Positions 48,421 to 56,755 of a DNA stretch of 64,000 nucleotides are shown here, in pieces. Numbering within the stretch: the first letter of the stretch is position 1; each line of letters begins with the position of its first letter. A model generated the notes under the pieces. The model saw only the letters and a list, made by a program, of their open reading frames with translations. It was not told the DNA's origin and did not search any database. The stretch is taken from assembly GCF_029637705.1 (NCBI RefSeq), contig NZ_CP121252.1:2170001-2234000 (forward strand), in the 5' to 3' direction. Position numbers and translations under genes: made by a program. Source of the DNA: Citricoccus muralis (GTDB taxonomy: Bacteria > Actinomycetota > Actinomycetes > Actinomycetales > Micrococcaceae).

Positions 48421-48990
48421 ATGGGCCAGCTGGTGTATTCAATGATCGCCTCCCTGGACGGGTATGTCGCCGACGAGGACGGCGAATTCGCCTCGTGGGC
48501 CCAGCCGGACGAGCAGGTCCTTGCCGCGATTAATGAGACGTTTTCTCGTGTCAGCACGTGCCTGATGGGGCGGCGCATGTATGAGCTGATGTCGGTGTGG
48601 GAGACCGACGATGAGGTGATCCACCAGTCACCGAAGTCCACGGAATTCGCCCGCCTCTGGCAACGCGCAGACAAAATCGTCTACTCCCGCACCCTGACAT
48701 CGGTGCCCACGAGTCGCACCCAACTACGCGCTCAGTTCAACCCCGAAGAGGTGGCACGGATCAAAAAAGAGGCGGCGGGCGACGTGACGATCGACGGTCC
48801 GACAGTGGCCGCCGAGGGGTTTCGAGCCGGCCTGGTCGATCGCCTCGACGTGCTGTTCTGCCCCGTAGTCCTCGGTGGCGGCCTGCGCTTGTTGCCGGAG
48901 CAGCGGATCGAGCTGTCGCTCATCGACAAAGTGTCCTTCGACAACGGCATGATCCAGCTCAGCTACGAGGTGGGGACCCACACCGGCTGA
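48421..48990 (+). CDS. Dihydrofolate reductase-fold protein (RibD C-terminal family)
   Basis: 189 residues with the RibD_C/DHFR-like fold: LVYSMIASLDGYVADEDGEFASWAQPDE at the N-terminus, STCLMGRRMYELM (about 40-52), DKIVYSRTL (about 83-91), GDVTIDGPTVAAEGFRAGLVDRLDVLFCPVVLGGGLRLLP (about 121-160). Not a true DHFR by length or motif; many such proteins are NADPH reductases of unknown substrate. It follows the truncated hydrolase by 3 bp and probably shares its transcript. Confidence 0.9.
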   Translation: MGQLVYSMIASLDGYVADEDGEFASWAQPDEQVLAAINETFSRVSTCLMGRRMYELMSVWETDDEVIHQSPKSTEFARLWQRADKIVYSRTLTSVPTSRTQLRAQFNPEEVARIKKEAAGDVTIDGPTVAAEGFRAGLVDRLDVLFCPVVLGGGLRLLPEQRIELSLIDKVSFDNGMIQLSYEVGTHTG

Positions 48991-48997
48991 CCGGCTG

Positions 48998-49474
48998 TCA
49001 GCAGTTCTTCAGCCATCGGTTCTCCCCCTCAACCACCGCACTGGTCTCGTGCATCCCGAGGAAGCGCGCCACGCGCTGCGAGGCCAGGTGGTCCGGATGG
49101 ATAAAGGCAACCACCTCGGAGACACCAGCGTCGAACAGATCGTCCAGGAGTAGCCTGGCGGCCTGCTTCGCGAATCCTCGCCCCTGCCACGGTTGACCGA
49201 TCACCCAGGAGATCTCTGCCGCTTTTCCGTCCACGGGCACCGTGGCCTGAACATAGCCGACCGGATGTTCGTCCAGCATCACAAGGTAATTGATCCACCG
49301 TTCGCTTCCGTCGGGTGAGTGCCCCACCACCTGCGCGGTGTACCGACGTTCCAGCTCCTCTCGTGTGGCAGGCTCGCCGCCGATGTAGTGATACAACGAC
49401 GGCGAAGACAGCACGTGCGTCATCACCGAGGCATCCTCCACTCTCAGCGGTCGTATCGTGATCGTCTCGTCCAT
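48998..49474 (-). CDS. GNAT-family N-acetyltransferase
   Basis: 158 residues of the RimJ/RimL-like group: ITIRPLRVEDASVMTHVLSSPSLYHYIGG at the N-terminus, acetyl-CoA loop WVIGQPWQGRGFAKQAARLLLDDLF (about 92-116) and HPDHLASQRVARFLGM (about 128-143). ATG 49474 has GAGG at 6-nt spacing; ATGs at 49480 and 49507 are alternatives. Convergent with the DHFR-fold gene. Acceptor unknown. Confidence 0.87.
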   Translation of the reverse strand: MDETITIRPLRVEDASVMTHVLSSPSLYHYIGGEPATREELERRYTAQVVGHSPDGSERWINYLVMLDEHPVGYVQATVPVDGKAAEISWVIGQPWQGRGFAKQAARLLLDDLFDAGVSEVVAFIHPDHLASQRVARFLGMHETSAVVEGENRWLKNC

Positions 49475-49679
49475 CTGCATCCTCGGCTGCTCTCCGTTGC
49501 CCCTCATCGGATCATGGAACCACAGCGTACAAGCCGCCCGAGCTACTGTCGCTGCCTCAGAGCCACCCTGGCTTTTCTGGTTGTGGGGCCGCTACCGTGT
49601 ATCGCATGTCTCGTCCAGGCTTCTACCGTTTCCTCTCCCGACGACTGGCGCCGCCCACCAAATTGAATGAGGCATACCG

Positions 49680-50519
49680 ATGACAACGCATACGGCCAAT
49701 AGCGTGACCCTGGGAGTGGAGCACTTCGGTGATCCGGATGCACCGTTGTTGCTGTGCGTCGGCGGCACCACGATGTTGTCGTGGCCCGATGAGCTATGCA
49801 TGACCTTGGCGCGTGGCGGACGGCATGTCGTGCGTTACGATCTGCGAGATTCCGGCGCATCCACCTCCATCGACCCCGAGAATCCGACGTACACCCTCAG
49901 AGATCTCGCCGCAGACGCGTCAGCCCTCGCGAACCACCTCGACGGTCGACCAGCTCACCTGGCAGGCATTGGTGTGGGAGGCATGGTGGCCCAGATTGCA
50001 GCACTGGACTATCCCCGATCATTCTCCGCGTTGACCCTAATCGGGACCCGAGCGGTCGCGCCGGGACCGGTCGACGACGACCTTCCCGATCACGATGAGG
50101 CCACGATGGGGCGCTTATTCTCCTTACCCACACCGGACTGGTCCGATCGGGATGCGGTCGCAGCCTATGCAGCCGACAACGCAGAGATACTCGGGGACGA
50201 CCCCACCACCGCCGCAGAAACCGCTACTCGCGTGTGGGATCGCACTCCCGGCACCCTGTCGTCACATCATGAAGCCGATCAGCTGGGGATGGTGTTCTCT
50301 CGACTAGATTGCGCTCCGCGATGGCGCGAGCGCCTGCCGGAACTGCGCGTACCGACGCTCGTCGTGCACTGCCAACACGATCCGTTCTTCCCGGTGGGAA
50401 ACGGTAAAGCCCTCGCCCGCGAGATCCCTGGGGCGCGGCTCCTCCGGCTTGAGGACGCATCCACGGCCATTCCAAAGGCGTCTCTTCAGGATGTCGCGAC
50501 AGCAATGCTGCACCTCTGA
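49680..50519 (+). CDS. Alpha/beta hydrolase-fold protein lacking the catalytic serine
   Basis: 279 residues very like the RdmC/aclacinomycin-methylesterase group: LLLCVGGTTMLSWPDELCMTLARGGRHVVRYDLRDSGAST (about 23-62) and PYTL-like YTLRDLAADASALANHL. Where relatives have GASMGG, this protein has GIGVGG (96-101), so the nucleophile Ser is Gly98. The terminal motif that normally holds the catalytic His reads LEDASTAIPKAS, without His. It is therefore probably a pseudoenzyme (binding or structural role) or a decaying gene whose frame is still intact. GAGG lies 7 nt before the ATG. Confidence 0.85.
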   Translation: MTTHTANSVTLGVEHFGDPDAPLLLCVGGTTMLSWPDELCMTLARGGRHVVRYDLRDSGASTSIDPENPTYTLRDLAADASALANHLDGRPAHLAGIGVGGMVAQIAALDYPRSFSALTLIGTRAVAPGPVDDDLPDHDEATMGRLFSLPTPDWSDRDAVAAYAADNAEILGDDPTTAAETATRVWDRTPGTLSSHHEADQLGMVFSRLDCAPRWRERLPELRVPTLVVHCQHDPFFPVGNGKALAREIPGARLLRLEDASTAIPKASLQDVATAMLHL

Positions 50520-50536
50520 CGTCAGCAGCTCAGATT

Positions 50537-51058
50537 TCACTCAAGAACATGGGCGAGCAATTCCTCCGTTGGGTGCGCGCTATCTAGTCGGAGGACCGGT
50601 TGCGTGAGCTGCCCGAGCCAGGTCTCGTGCGCCACACGACTCCGGCCTTCGAAGTCCGGATCGTCATAGCCGCGCACCCATTCCAAGAACGCTTCCCAAG
50701 CATCCTCGTCGAAGTCCGCCCCCGCACGACGCTGAACCTCACGAGCTTCCAACCGCCGCAGCCGTTCCGCGGGATCCAAGGTCAAGAAAATCACCGCATC
50801 ACATTCACGGACAATATCCTCGCCCCAGCCGAGCATCGACCCCGACAGGACCCACGCCTCGCGAGGCACGAACACCTCCCGCATGAGCGCACGTCGCGCT
50901 AGCTCTGGACGTTTCTCGCGGTACGGCGGGTCACTCGGCAGCCAAAAATAGTCGTCGGCGTCGGCGTGCGGAACCGACCAATGATCAGCTAGGGCCCGGC
51001 CCAAAGTCGTGGTCCCGGAGCCACTTGCACCAAAAATATAAACGCGTGAACGATTCAC
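50537..51058 (-). CDS. P-loop nucleotide kinase-like protein (AAA_18/FlaR-like)
   Basis: 173 residues with an adenylate-kinase-like P-loop at the N-terminus (RVYIFGASGSGTTTLGRALAD, Walker A GASGSGTT; the usual GK is GT, as in part of this family). Then HADADDYFWLPSDPPYREKRP, the core strand AWVLSGSMLGWGEDIVRECDAVIFLTLDPAERLRRLEARE, and a lid-like region. The Walker A Lys is replaced by Thr17. The substrate is unknown. Its start is 14 bp from the LysE stop on the same strand. Confidence 0.8.
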   Translation of the reverse strand: MNRSRVYIFGASGSGTTTLGRALADHWSVPHADADDYFWLPSDPPYREKRPELARRALMREVFVPREAWVLSGSMLGWGEDIVRECDAVIFLTLDPAERLRRLEAREVQRRAGADFDEDAWEAFLEWVRGYDDPDFEGRSRVAHETWLGQLTQPVLRLDSAHPTEELLAHVLE

Positions 51059-51071
51059 AGAACCCTACCCA

Positions 51072-51725
51072 TCATGGCGTCGGCACCAAGACGACGCCGC
51101 CAAGACCGACAAGCGCTCCACCGGCTACCGCTTCTGTGCGGCGGACGACCTTCGGCCGCTGCAGAACGGCACCAAGCTTGCCGATGAAGGCAACGAGCAC
51201 CACGTACCAGAGCAGACACAGGATCCAGAACGCTGCGGCGAGCACAAGGTGCGCGGCCACCGGTGACAGCGGATCCAGCGTGAACTGCGGAAATAGCGCC
51301 AGGTAAAAAGCTACCACCTTAGGGTTGAGCAGATTGGTCAGCAGCCCCTGCCGGAAGCAAGACCAACGGTTGGTACCCACGTCCTTCACCATATGGTTGC
51401 CCTTGACTCCAACAAGTGCACCCGCATGTTCTCTTCTCAGTCGTAGCCAGGAGCGCAGCGACTGGATTCCGAGCCACACCAGATAGATTCCGCCGGCTAT
51501 GCTCACCACGGTCGATACTGCCGACGACGTTTCCAACAGCGCGGTCACACCGAGCGCCGCGGCCGTGCCGAGAATGAACACGCCGAGCAAGATCCCAGCA
51601 GAGGTCCAGGCAGCACCGGCACGGCCAGCGCGAACCGTGTTACGCAACACCAACAGGAAATCGGGCCCCGGCACCACGATGACCACCAGGCAAGTTGCGG
51701 CGAACGCAAGCAACTGAACAGTCAT
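51072..51725 (-). CDS. LysE-family amino-acid/threonine exporter (RhtB-like)
   Basis: 217-residue membrane exporter with six TM segments. Signature VVPGPDFLLVLRNTVRAGRAGAAWTSAGILLGVFI at residues 16-50 and GGIYLVWLGIQSLRSW (about 78-93), plus QGLLTNLLNPKVVAFYLALFPQF (about 126-148), all diagnostic for LysE/RhtB. AAGGAGAG lies 8 nt before ATG 51725. It probably precedes the kinase-like gene in one transcript. Confidence 0.93.
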   Translation of the reverse strand: MTVQLLAFAATCLVVIVVPGPDFLLVLRNTVRAGRAGAAWTSAGILLGVFILGTAAALGVTALLETSSAVSTVVSIAGGIYLVWLGIQSLRSWLRLRREHAGALVGVKGNHMVKDVGTNRWSCFRQGLLTNLLNPKVVAFYLALFPQFTLDPLSPVAAHLVLAAAFWILCLLWYVVLVAFIGKLGAVLQRPKVVRRTEAVAGGALVGLGGVVLVPTP

Positions 51726-51750
51726 GTCGAGCTCTCTCCTTCTACAACAT

Positions 51751-52316
51751 TTACCGGGTCATCTTAAAGTGGTTCGAGCGCCATATGGGTACGGACTGCC
51801 GTGTGACGACGCAGGCGATCAGTGTGACGGTGAGTGAGTCTCGGATGTCGATCAGCTCTTGCGGAATGTCCGCGTCGCCGACGGAACTCCCCAGCTAGAG
51901 CTGCAGTCCCGAGTCGTCGCTCATATCGACGTGCCAGAACTGCGTTCTCAACTTGAGGGTGGGCCTCTGCTGGACCACATCGAAACCACCGAAATCGGCC
52001 CCATCGATGGTGACCGGTTCCAAGCCCGCGATGGATTCCGTGCCATCAGCACTGTCGTACTGGGCTCGAAGAAACTCTATCGAGGTAGCTGCGTCGACGC
52101 CGGGAATGCACCGTCGTCCGTTGGCTGAGCAGATTCTGAAGCCGCCGAGGGCTCGTGGCTCTCCGTCCGCGTTGGGGTGGTATACGTCGAGAGCGTCTCA
52201 GTTGCTTCGGGGGTCGTCGAATGTTCGCTCCCGTCTGACGCCCCATCCGCACAACCGGTCAGCGAAAGTGCAATGACGACACCGGCGAGATCTCCGGTAG
52301 TAGTTGTTCTCGTCAT
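51751..52316 (-). pseudogene. Decayed lipoprotein gene
   Basis: From ATG 52316 a lipoprotein signal (MTRTTTTGDLAGVVIALSLTGC) and Thr/Ser-rich linker run to TAG at 52077. A coding-like stretch continues in another frame (SIEFLRAQYDSADGTESIAG, GADFGGFDVVQQRPTLKLRT, FWHVDMSDDSGLQL) to TAG 51895, then in the same frame (LGSSVGDADIPQELIDIRDS) to TAA 51751. One frameshift near 52085 and one nonsense codon would restore a secreted lipoprotein of about 185 residues. Family not recognised. The exact 3' limit is uncertain. Confidence 0.6.
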
Positions 52317-52484
52317 GAACCCGTCACCTGGTTCCGGTGATCCACAAACTTTTCGTATCCGACTTCGAGTACCACTTGTAACTCAGTCGGACTGTCCGCC
52401 CAGTCCGATCAGCGTCGACTTCTCGCCCGGCCCGCAAGCGTGTGAAGGTCAGTGAGTAGCCCCTTCCCACAGCCTTTCGGTGGT

Positions 52485-53312
52485 TCAGATACCCAGGTCA
52501 TCAGCGAGCTGGACGAACCACCGGCGCTGGTACGCCGGCAGATCGCTTTCCAAAGCCGATTGTGTGCCGCGCACGACGAAATCTCGAGTCCACACGCCTC
52601 GCTTCATCAGTCCGGGCACGACCACGGTGCGGATCGGATCATCCCCCGCCGTCTGATCGGCCTGCATCAACGACGCACCCTTCACACCACGCACGTCGAA
52701 GAGTCGCGCAAATACCTCGTTGGTGACGCGCGGCCTCGCCAGCAGCCAACGCAATAGCGGCTTTCCGGGCGCGTCAGCCCAACCGCCGATGATCATGAGC
52801 ACGGCACCATCGTGGCGTCGCGCCTCGACGAGACCGGATTCGATCCACTCGTACATCACCGCCCTGCCGCGATTGCGATCCCAGTTCTTGGGGCTGACGG
52901 CAAAGTCTGCCGACCACTGCTCCACGAAGATGGCAAGGTCCCCGGGAAACAGAGCCGGGTAGACCCACTCGGTGAACGTGTGATCTTCCGGCACGGGCCA
53001 GACCTTCGCCGCTTGGGCGGGATTCTTAGCACCGAGCAGCACCGTGGTGGCGGCGTCCCAATGTTCTTGAGACAGACGCCCGGCCCAAGCATCCACGAAT
53101 TGGTCGGTGCCGCCAGGGTAATCATCACGAACATGGCGAAGCCACGCGGCGACCGTTGACCCCGAAGAAGCACTCAGAATGGCTTTCGCCTGCGCGACCA
53201 GTGGCCGGCACATCGCCCGCCGCGTGCGTTCGTCGTGCGCCACCAGGCGCGTCGCAAGTTCGGTCGGACGTCCCACGGTCAGGAGACCTCGTATCGAGTC
53301 AACGGTATCCAC
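52485..53312 (-). CDS. Hypothetical protein, resembles the N-terminal part of DUF6493
   Basis: 275 residues from GTG 53312. Mostly alpha-helical by eye, with VAAWLRHVRDDYPGGTDQFVDAWAGRLSQEHW and a basic/aromatic C-terminus (RDFVVRGTQSALESDLPAYQRRWFVQLADDLGI). It resembles the first third of actinobacterial DUF6493 proteins, which are usually much larger, so it may be C-terminally truncated. That resemblance is from memory and moderate. No catalytic motif seen. It sits inside the decayed zone. Confidence 0.6.
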   Translation of the reverse strand: MDTVDSIRGLLTVGRPTELATRLVAHDERTRRAMCRPLVAQAKAILSASSGSTVAAWLRHVRDDYPGGTDQFVDAWAGRLSQEHWDAATTVLLGAKNPAQAAKVWPVPEDHTFTEWVYPALFPGDLAIFVEQWSADFAVSPKNWDRNRGRAVMYEWIESGLVEARRHDGAVLMIIGGWADAPGKPLLRWLLARPRVTNEVFARLFDVRGVKGASLMQADQTAGDDPIRTVVVPGLMKRGVWTRDFVVRGTQSALESDLPAYQRRWFVQLADDLGI

Positions 53313-53420
53313 CGCCTCATACTATCGAGACGTCCGCAAACACAATCTCGGGCATACCATCAGGACACATGGGCGACGAGTACGCAGTGGCCCTCCCCGA
53401 CTCGATGAATGCCAAGTCCG

Positions 53421-53924
53421 ATGAAGGCCTCAGCTGAACCGGTGGCAGAGCTGGTCGATAGGATCGCAGATTGAACCCGTGCGGCACTTCAACAATTTCG
53501 AGCGACCCACAGTATCGATGCGTGCCTCGTTGCCCTGGTGATCTCCGGTGAGGGGTATCGCCCCTACCTCGCGCTGACGGAGCATGGCGAGGACCAGTTG
53601 GATCTGGCCGGTAGCCGGTTCGCGATCGTCGAAGATGAGATCCTGGCCCGAACGGAGCCCGCGTTCGAAGCGCGAGGATTCCTGCACGACATGGTCGACG
53701 ACGAATCGGAAATCGAATTCGATCGGCGATTGGCATCCATGGAAGCGGTGCTGCGCCGTCTCGACGATCCGGGACTGTTCGGCGTTGCTGAGGACCGTGC
53801 CAGAGTGCTCCTGTTGGTCGCGACGATGCCACTGTCCGATTCCGAAGCCGAGAGGGGACGGCGCCTCAACCCGGCTGGCCCTCTCTTGGATGCTTGGCTT
53901 GAAGAAGCCGCCGAAGGGACCTGA
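53421..53924 (+). pseudogene. Hypothetical protein gene with internal stop
   Basis: ATG 53421 starts KASAEPVAELVDRIAD, meets TGA at 53472, and continues in the same frame as TRAALQQFRATHSIDACLVALVISGEGYRPYLALTEHGEDQL to the stop at 53924. The post-stop part alone could be made from GTG 53538 (128 aa). The pattern of a helix followed by ALVISGEGYRPY recalls DUF4303-type immunity-like proteins, but weakly. One nonsense change would restore a protein of about 167 residues. It overlaps nothing on the other strand. Confidence 0.55.
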
Positions 53925-54070
53925 CCGGGTCGAGACGTTCCACCATCATCAGGTCGGAGAACTGACACTCAGTTTCGAGGAACTCCCCCTCAATTCCGCG
54001 ACCTCGATCGTCCTCTCCGCCTGCATCGGAGAACTCGCCTCCCCGACGGCGGAACTCCACCGGAATACGT
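53925..54070 (+). pseudogene. Remnant of an XRE/MmyB-like regulator C-terminus
   Basis: Reading + strand from about 53927: RVETFHHHQVGELTLSFEEL, then PLNSATSIVLSACIGELASPTAEL. This matches the end of the MmyB-like ligand-binding domain found in HTH_31/XRE regulators, where H-x2-VG-x-L-x-L-x-(Y/F)E-x-L and a late SP(S/T)AEAL block are conserved. The N-terminal HTH and most of the domain are gone, and homology stops at about 54058, where a GGTGGAGTTCC core (minus strand) occurs. No start codon or own frame; a gene fragment. Confidence 0.55.
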
Positions 54071-54109
54071 TTCGGATAGGTATTCAACTCGCCGATCAAA
54101 CGCGGGAAG

Positions 54110-54589
54110 ATGGAAGGCATGTGCGCTACCAACCTATGGTCGATCAACGCGGCCGCATTCACACCCGAGTTCACTCGGTTCACCGCTGACACCCTCGGCG
54201 TTGCTCCAGCTCCCTCCGAGGTGAACATCTCCTCCGGCCGAGTGCGCAACTTATCCACTGCCTTCACCCTCACCCGGCGGATGTGCGACTGTGACACACT
54301 CGTCGGGCGTCGCAACGATTCCCCCGTGGACGGCGAGATCAGTGCCCAGGAGTGGCTCACGTGGCTGCGCGAGCTCCCCTCCCATGTGCCACACGTCTCG
54401 CGCATCGCAGTCATGCGCGCATGGAGTCCTGAGGATGACGTCATCGCACCGACCCGTGCGTGTGGCATCCGGATCGACGAACTCAGCGAAGACGTCCTTC
54501 GCGATATCCGCGACGACAACCTGCTGACGATCGACTACCCGCGTACTGCGCAAGATTCTCAGCAGGGAGAGAAAATGATCACCCGTTAA
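54110..54589 (+). CDS. Hypothetical protein
   Basis: 159 residues from ATG 54110, or 156 from ATG 54119 (MCATNLWS). Frame is intact and codon use looks coding. Features: ATNLWSINAAAFTPEFTRFTADTLG at the N-terminus, a Cys-rich RRMCDCDTLVGRR centre, EWLTWLRELPSHV and a C-terminal RIDELSEDVLRDIRDDNLLTIDYPRT. No family recognised and no TM segment. The stop falls beside the left-most ychF-like tail sequence. Located next to decayed genes, so it may itself be a remnant. Confidence 0.5.
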   Translation: MEGMCATNLWSINAAAFTPEFTRFTADTLGVAPAPSEVNISSGRVRNLSTAFTLTRRMCDCDTLVGRRNDSPVDGEISAQEWLTWLRELPSHVPHVSRIAVMRAWSPEDDVIAPTRACGIRIDELSEDVLRDIRDDNLLTIDYPRTAQDSQQGEKMITR

Positions 54590-54608
54590 AATGGAACTCC
54601 ACCACGTC
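54579..54608 (-). repeat. ychF-tail-like sequence, copy D (left end of island)
   Basis: Minus strand reads DVVEFHFNG-stop and contains GTGGTGGAGTTCC, identical over 13 nt to copy B at 59731-59743. It resembles the YchF C-terminus GDVVEFRFNV-stop. Marks the left limit of the accessory island. The match is short; significance rests on the set of copies. Confidence 0.5.
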
Positions 54609-54665
54609 CAGCGGTAAACGTCTGGTGATCCCGTGCGCGTCGGTGGCTAAAGGGACAATGGGTGC

Positions 54666-55520
54666 ATGGCCCGACGACAGCACCTCCCCGACAATCTCAG
54701 CCCTGAGCAGGTCGTTGCCCTACAGGACGCTCTGCTCGCCAATGCTGACCGGCTGCTGCGGGCGGCGCTGACTGCTCTCGACGAGGACGACGCCGCACTG
54801 GCGCGGTCGCTGGGGATCCTCGGCATGGAGGAGTCCGGCAAGGCGATCGCGCTGCACGAGCGCAGGGTGGACATGGCCCACTGCGCGGAGGGCGAGGTGT
54901 TCGTCGACGACGGGCTCAGGAAGCTCTGGCGGGAGCACCACCTCAAGCTCGACATCGTGCACCGCTTCCTGATGCTGGAGCAGTACTGGTTCGGCGTCGC
55001 CCCCTCGGACCCAGAGGAGAATGCCGAGGTGCTCGGGACGATCCAGGAGTGGAAGCGTGAGCACAATTCCTTTAAGCAGCGCGGCTTCTACGTCGACGTG
55101 ACGCCGGAGGGAGAACTGTTGACCCCACAGGACGTCACCGACCCGGACGTCGTGCGTGCAGTGCTTGAGCACGTCCACCAGATCGGATGGCAGCTGCGGC
55201 TCGGAGAGCACATCGAGGGCAGGCGACAGGAGGACCAGGCGCGCTCCGTGCCGCCGGCTTCCGAGGAGAAGATCGAGGACATGCGGAGGCTGACCGACCG
55301 CATGGACCCCGAGATCGTAGAGCGGATGCTCAAGTCGATGCGCGAGGGCGCCGAGGGCACACCGATCAACAACGCCGCCTACGGGTTCACGCTGTCAGAC
55401 AAGCCCTTCAAGAACGTGGGGCGGCCGGGCTACGAGGCCCATGACCGCGAGCTCCACGCACTCTGGCAGAGCCTGCACTGCGATAATGGCGACGACGAAG
55501 AGCCCGAGCCGCCCGAATGA
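54666..55520 (+). CDS. AbiV-family abortive-infection protein
   Basis: 284 residues. The AbiV pattern is LANADRLLRAALTALDEDDAALARSLGILGMEESGKAIALHERR (about 24-67) followed by REHHLKLDIVHRFLML (about 88-103): helical repeats with the conserved EExGKA motif and a downstream HHxKL. AbiV proteins stop phage growth in Lactococcus; AbiV domains are all-helical and HEPN-related. The remaining part (about 130-284) is unassigned and acidic at the end. Start ATG 54666; the Shine-Dalgarno AAGGGAC is 12 nt away. Monocistronic at the left of the island. Confidence 0.82.
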   Translation: MARRQHLPDNLSPEQVVALQDALLANADRLLRAALTALDEDDAALARSLGILGMEESGKAIALHERRVDMAHCAEGEVFVDDGLRKLWREHHLKLDIVHRFLMLEQYWFGVAPSDPEENAEVLGTIQEWKREHNSFKQRGFYVDVTPEGELLTPQDVTDPDVVRAVLEHVHQIGWQLRLGEHIEGRRQEDQARSVPPASEEKIEDMRRLTDRMDPEIVERMLKSMREGAEGTPINNAAYGFTLSDKPFKNVGRPGYEAHDRELHALWQSLHCDNGDDEEPEPPE

Positions 55521-55627
55521 GCAGCGATGTCATGTGGCGATCCAGCACTCCGGACGCGGGTCCTCCTCGATAGACTGGGAGAAGGTATTGGCTAAATCTG
55601 GCCGAAGGTCGAGCAGGAGGGGGTCGA

Positions 55628-56755
55628 GTGGCACGGGCACCAATCGACGGCAGTACCCTTAGGTGGGCTCGTGAGCTCGGCAGAGTGTCCCAAGAAGAGC
55701 TGGCCAGGGCCCTTGGTGTGAAGCCTGAGCGCATCGACGCATTCGAGTCCGAGGAGCGTCAGCCGACGTTCCGGCAGCTGACGCTCCTCGCGACCAAACT
55801 GGACAGGCCTCTGGGGTTTTTCTTCGCCCCTGCCCCCGCAGAGCCGGACGTTCCCGAGGCGGCGGATTTTCGCGGACGTACTCATGACGAGCTTCCACCT
55901 GGACTCGCCCGCGAGATGCGACGCGCCGAGCAACACCGCGACACGATGCTGCATCTCGATGACCAGCCGAGAGAGCGTCTCGAACTCAAGCCACTCACCT
56001 GGAGGACCCTTGCCCAGAGCGCCACTGACCTGCGTCGCCAGTTCGGGCTTCTGGACTCCTTCGTCCCGACCGAGTCCCAGAACGGGCAAGTGTTCAACTT
56101 CTGGAGGGGCCTCATCGAGGCGCGCGGCATCCTCGTCTTCCAGACGACGAAGATCCCCCTGGAGACGTTCCGGGGTCTCTCCATCCACCACGACCTGTTG
56201 CCGATAGTACTCGTGAACGGCGGTGACAGCGCCGCCGGCCGGGTCTTCACCCTCTTCCACGAGATCGCCCACCTCGCCAACCGCACCAGCGGGTTGTGCA
56301 TGCTGCATGAGAATGTCAACGAGGAAGCCCTGGCCAATGGCTTCGCGGCGAACTTCCTCATGCCTGAAGCGAGCGTCCGCCGCCACGTAACAGCGGACGA
56401 GGACCCGTACGAGCTCGCAGTCAGCCTTGCCTCCGTCTTCAAGGTGAGCCCTCTGGCAGCAGCCGTTCGCCTCAAGACGCTCGAGGTCATCGACGACAAG
56501 GACCTCGCAGAGGTGCGCGCGACCAGCGACGAGGCGTGGAAAAAGGTCAGGGACAAGAGGAAGAACAGTGACGGCTTCGTACCCCCGTGGCGGCTACGGT
56601 ACCGCGATCTCGGCAGCACCTACATCGGGACAGTCGCGCAGGCCCTGGAGGACCAGCGGGTGGACATGATGGACGTTACCTATCTTCTGAATGCTCGACT
56701 CCCGATGGTCGAGCAGCTCCTCACCGAGTACTACCGGACCGGCGGTGCTGATTGA
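55628..56755 (+). CDS. XRE-family regulator with ImmA/IrrE metallopeptidase domain (antitoxin-like)
   Basis: 375 residues. The N-terminal XRE HTH (LRWARELGRVSQEELARALGVKPERIDAFE, about 11-40) is followed by an ImmA/IrrE zinc-peptidase domain with HEIAH at 211-215 and the third ligand region NEEALANGFAANFLMP (231-246). GTG start at 55628 follows AGGAGGG by 7 nt. It overlaps the DUF4411 gene by 4 bp; this XRE-ImmA plus DUF4411 pairing is a known predicted type-II toxin-antitoxin arrangement, in which this protein would bind its promoter and neutralise the toxin. Confidence 0.9.
   Translation: MARAPIDGSTLRWARELGRVSQEELARALGVKPERIDAFESEERQPTFRQLTLLATKLDRPLGFFFAPAPAEPDVPEAADFRGRTHDELPPGLAREMRRAEQHRDTMLHLDDQPRERLELKPLTWRTLAQSATDLRRQFGLLDSFVPTESQNGQVFNFWRGLIEARGILVFQTTKIPLETFRGLSIHHDLLPIVLVNGGDSAAGRVFTLFHEIAHLANRTSGLCMLHENVNEEALANGFAANFLMPEASVRRHVTADEDPYELAVSLASVFKVSPLAAAVRLKTLEVIDDKDLAEVRATSDEAWKKVRDKRKNSDGFVPPWRLRYRDLGSTYIGTVAQALEDQRVDMMDVTYLLNARLPMVEQLLTEYYRTGGAD

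Noticed and set aside
51878-51895. GGAGTTCCGT on the minus strand inside the decayed lipoprotein gene, resembling the ychF-tail core
   Set aside because: Only 10 nt match and no module border or ychF-like codons around it; likely chance.
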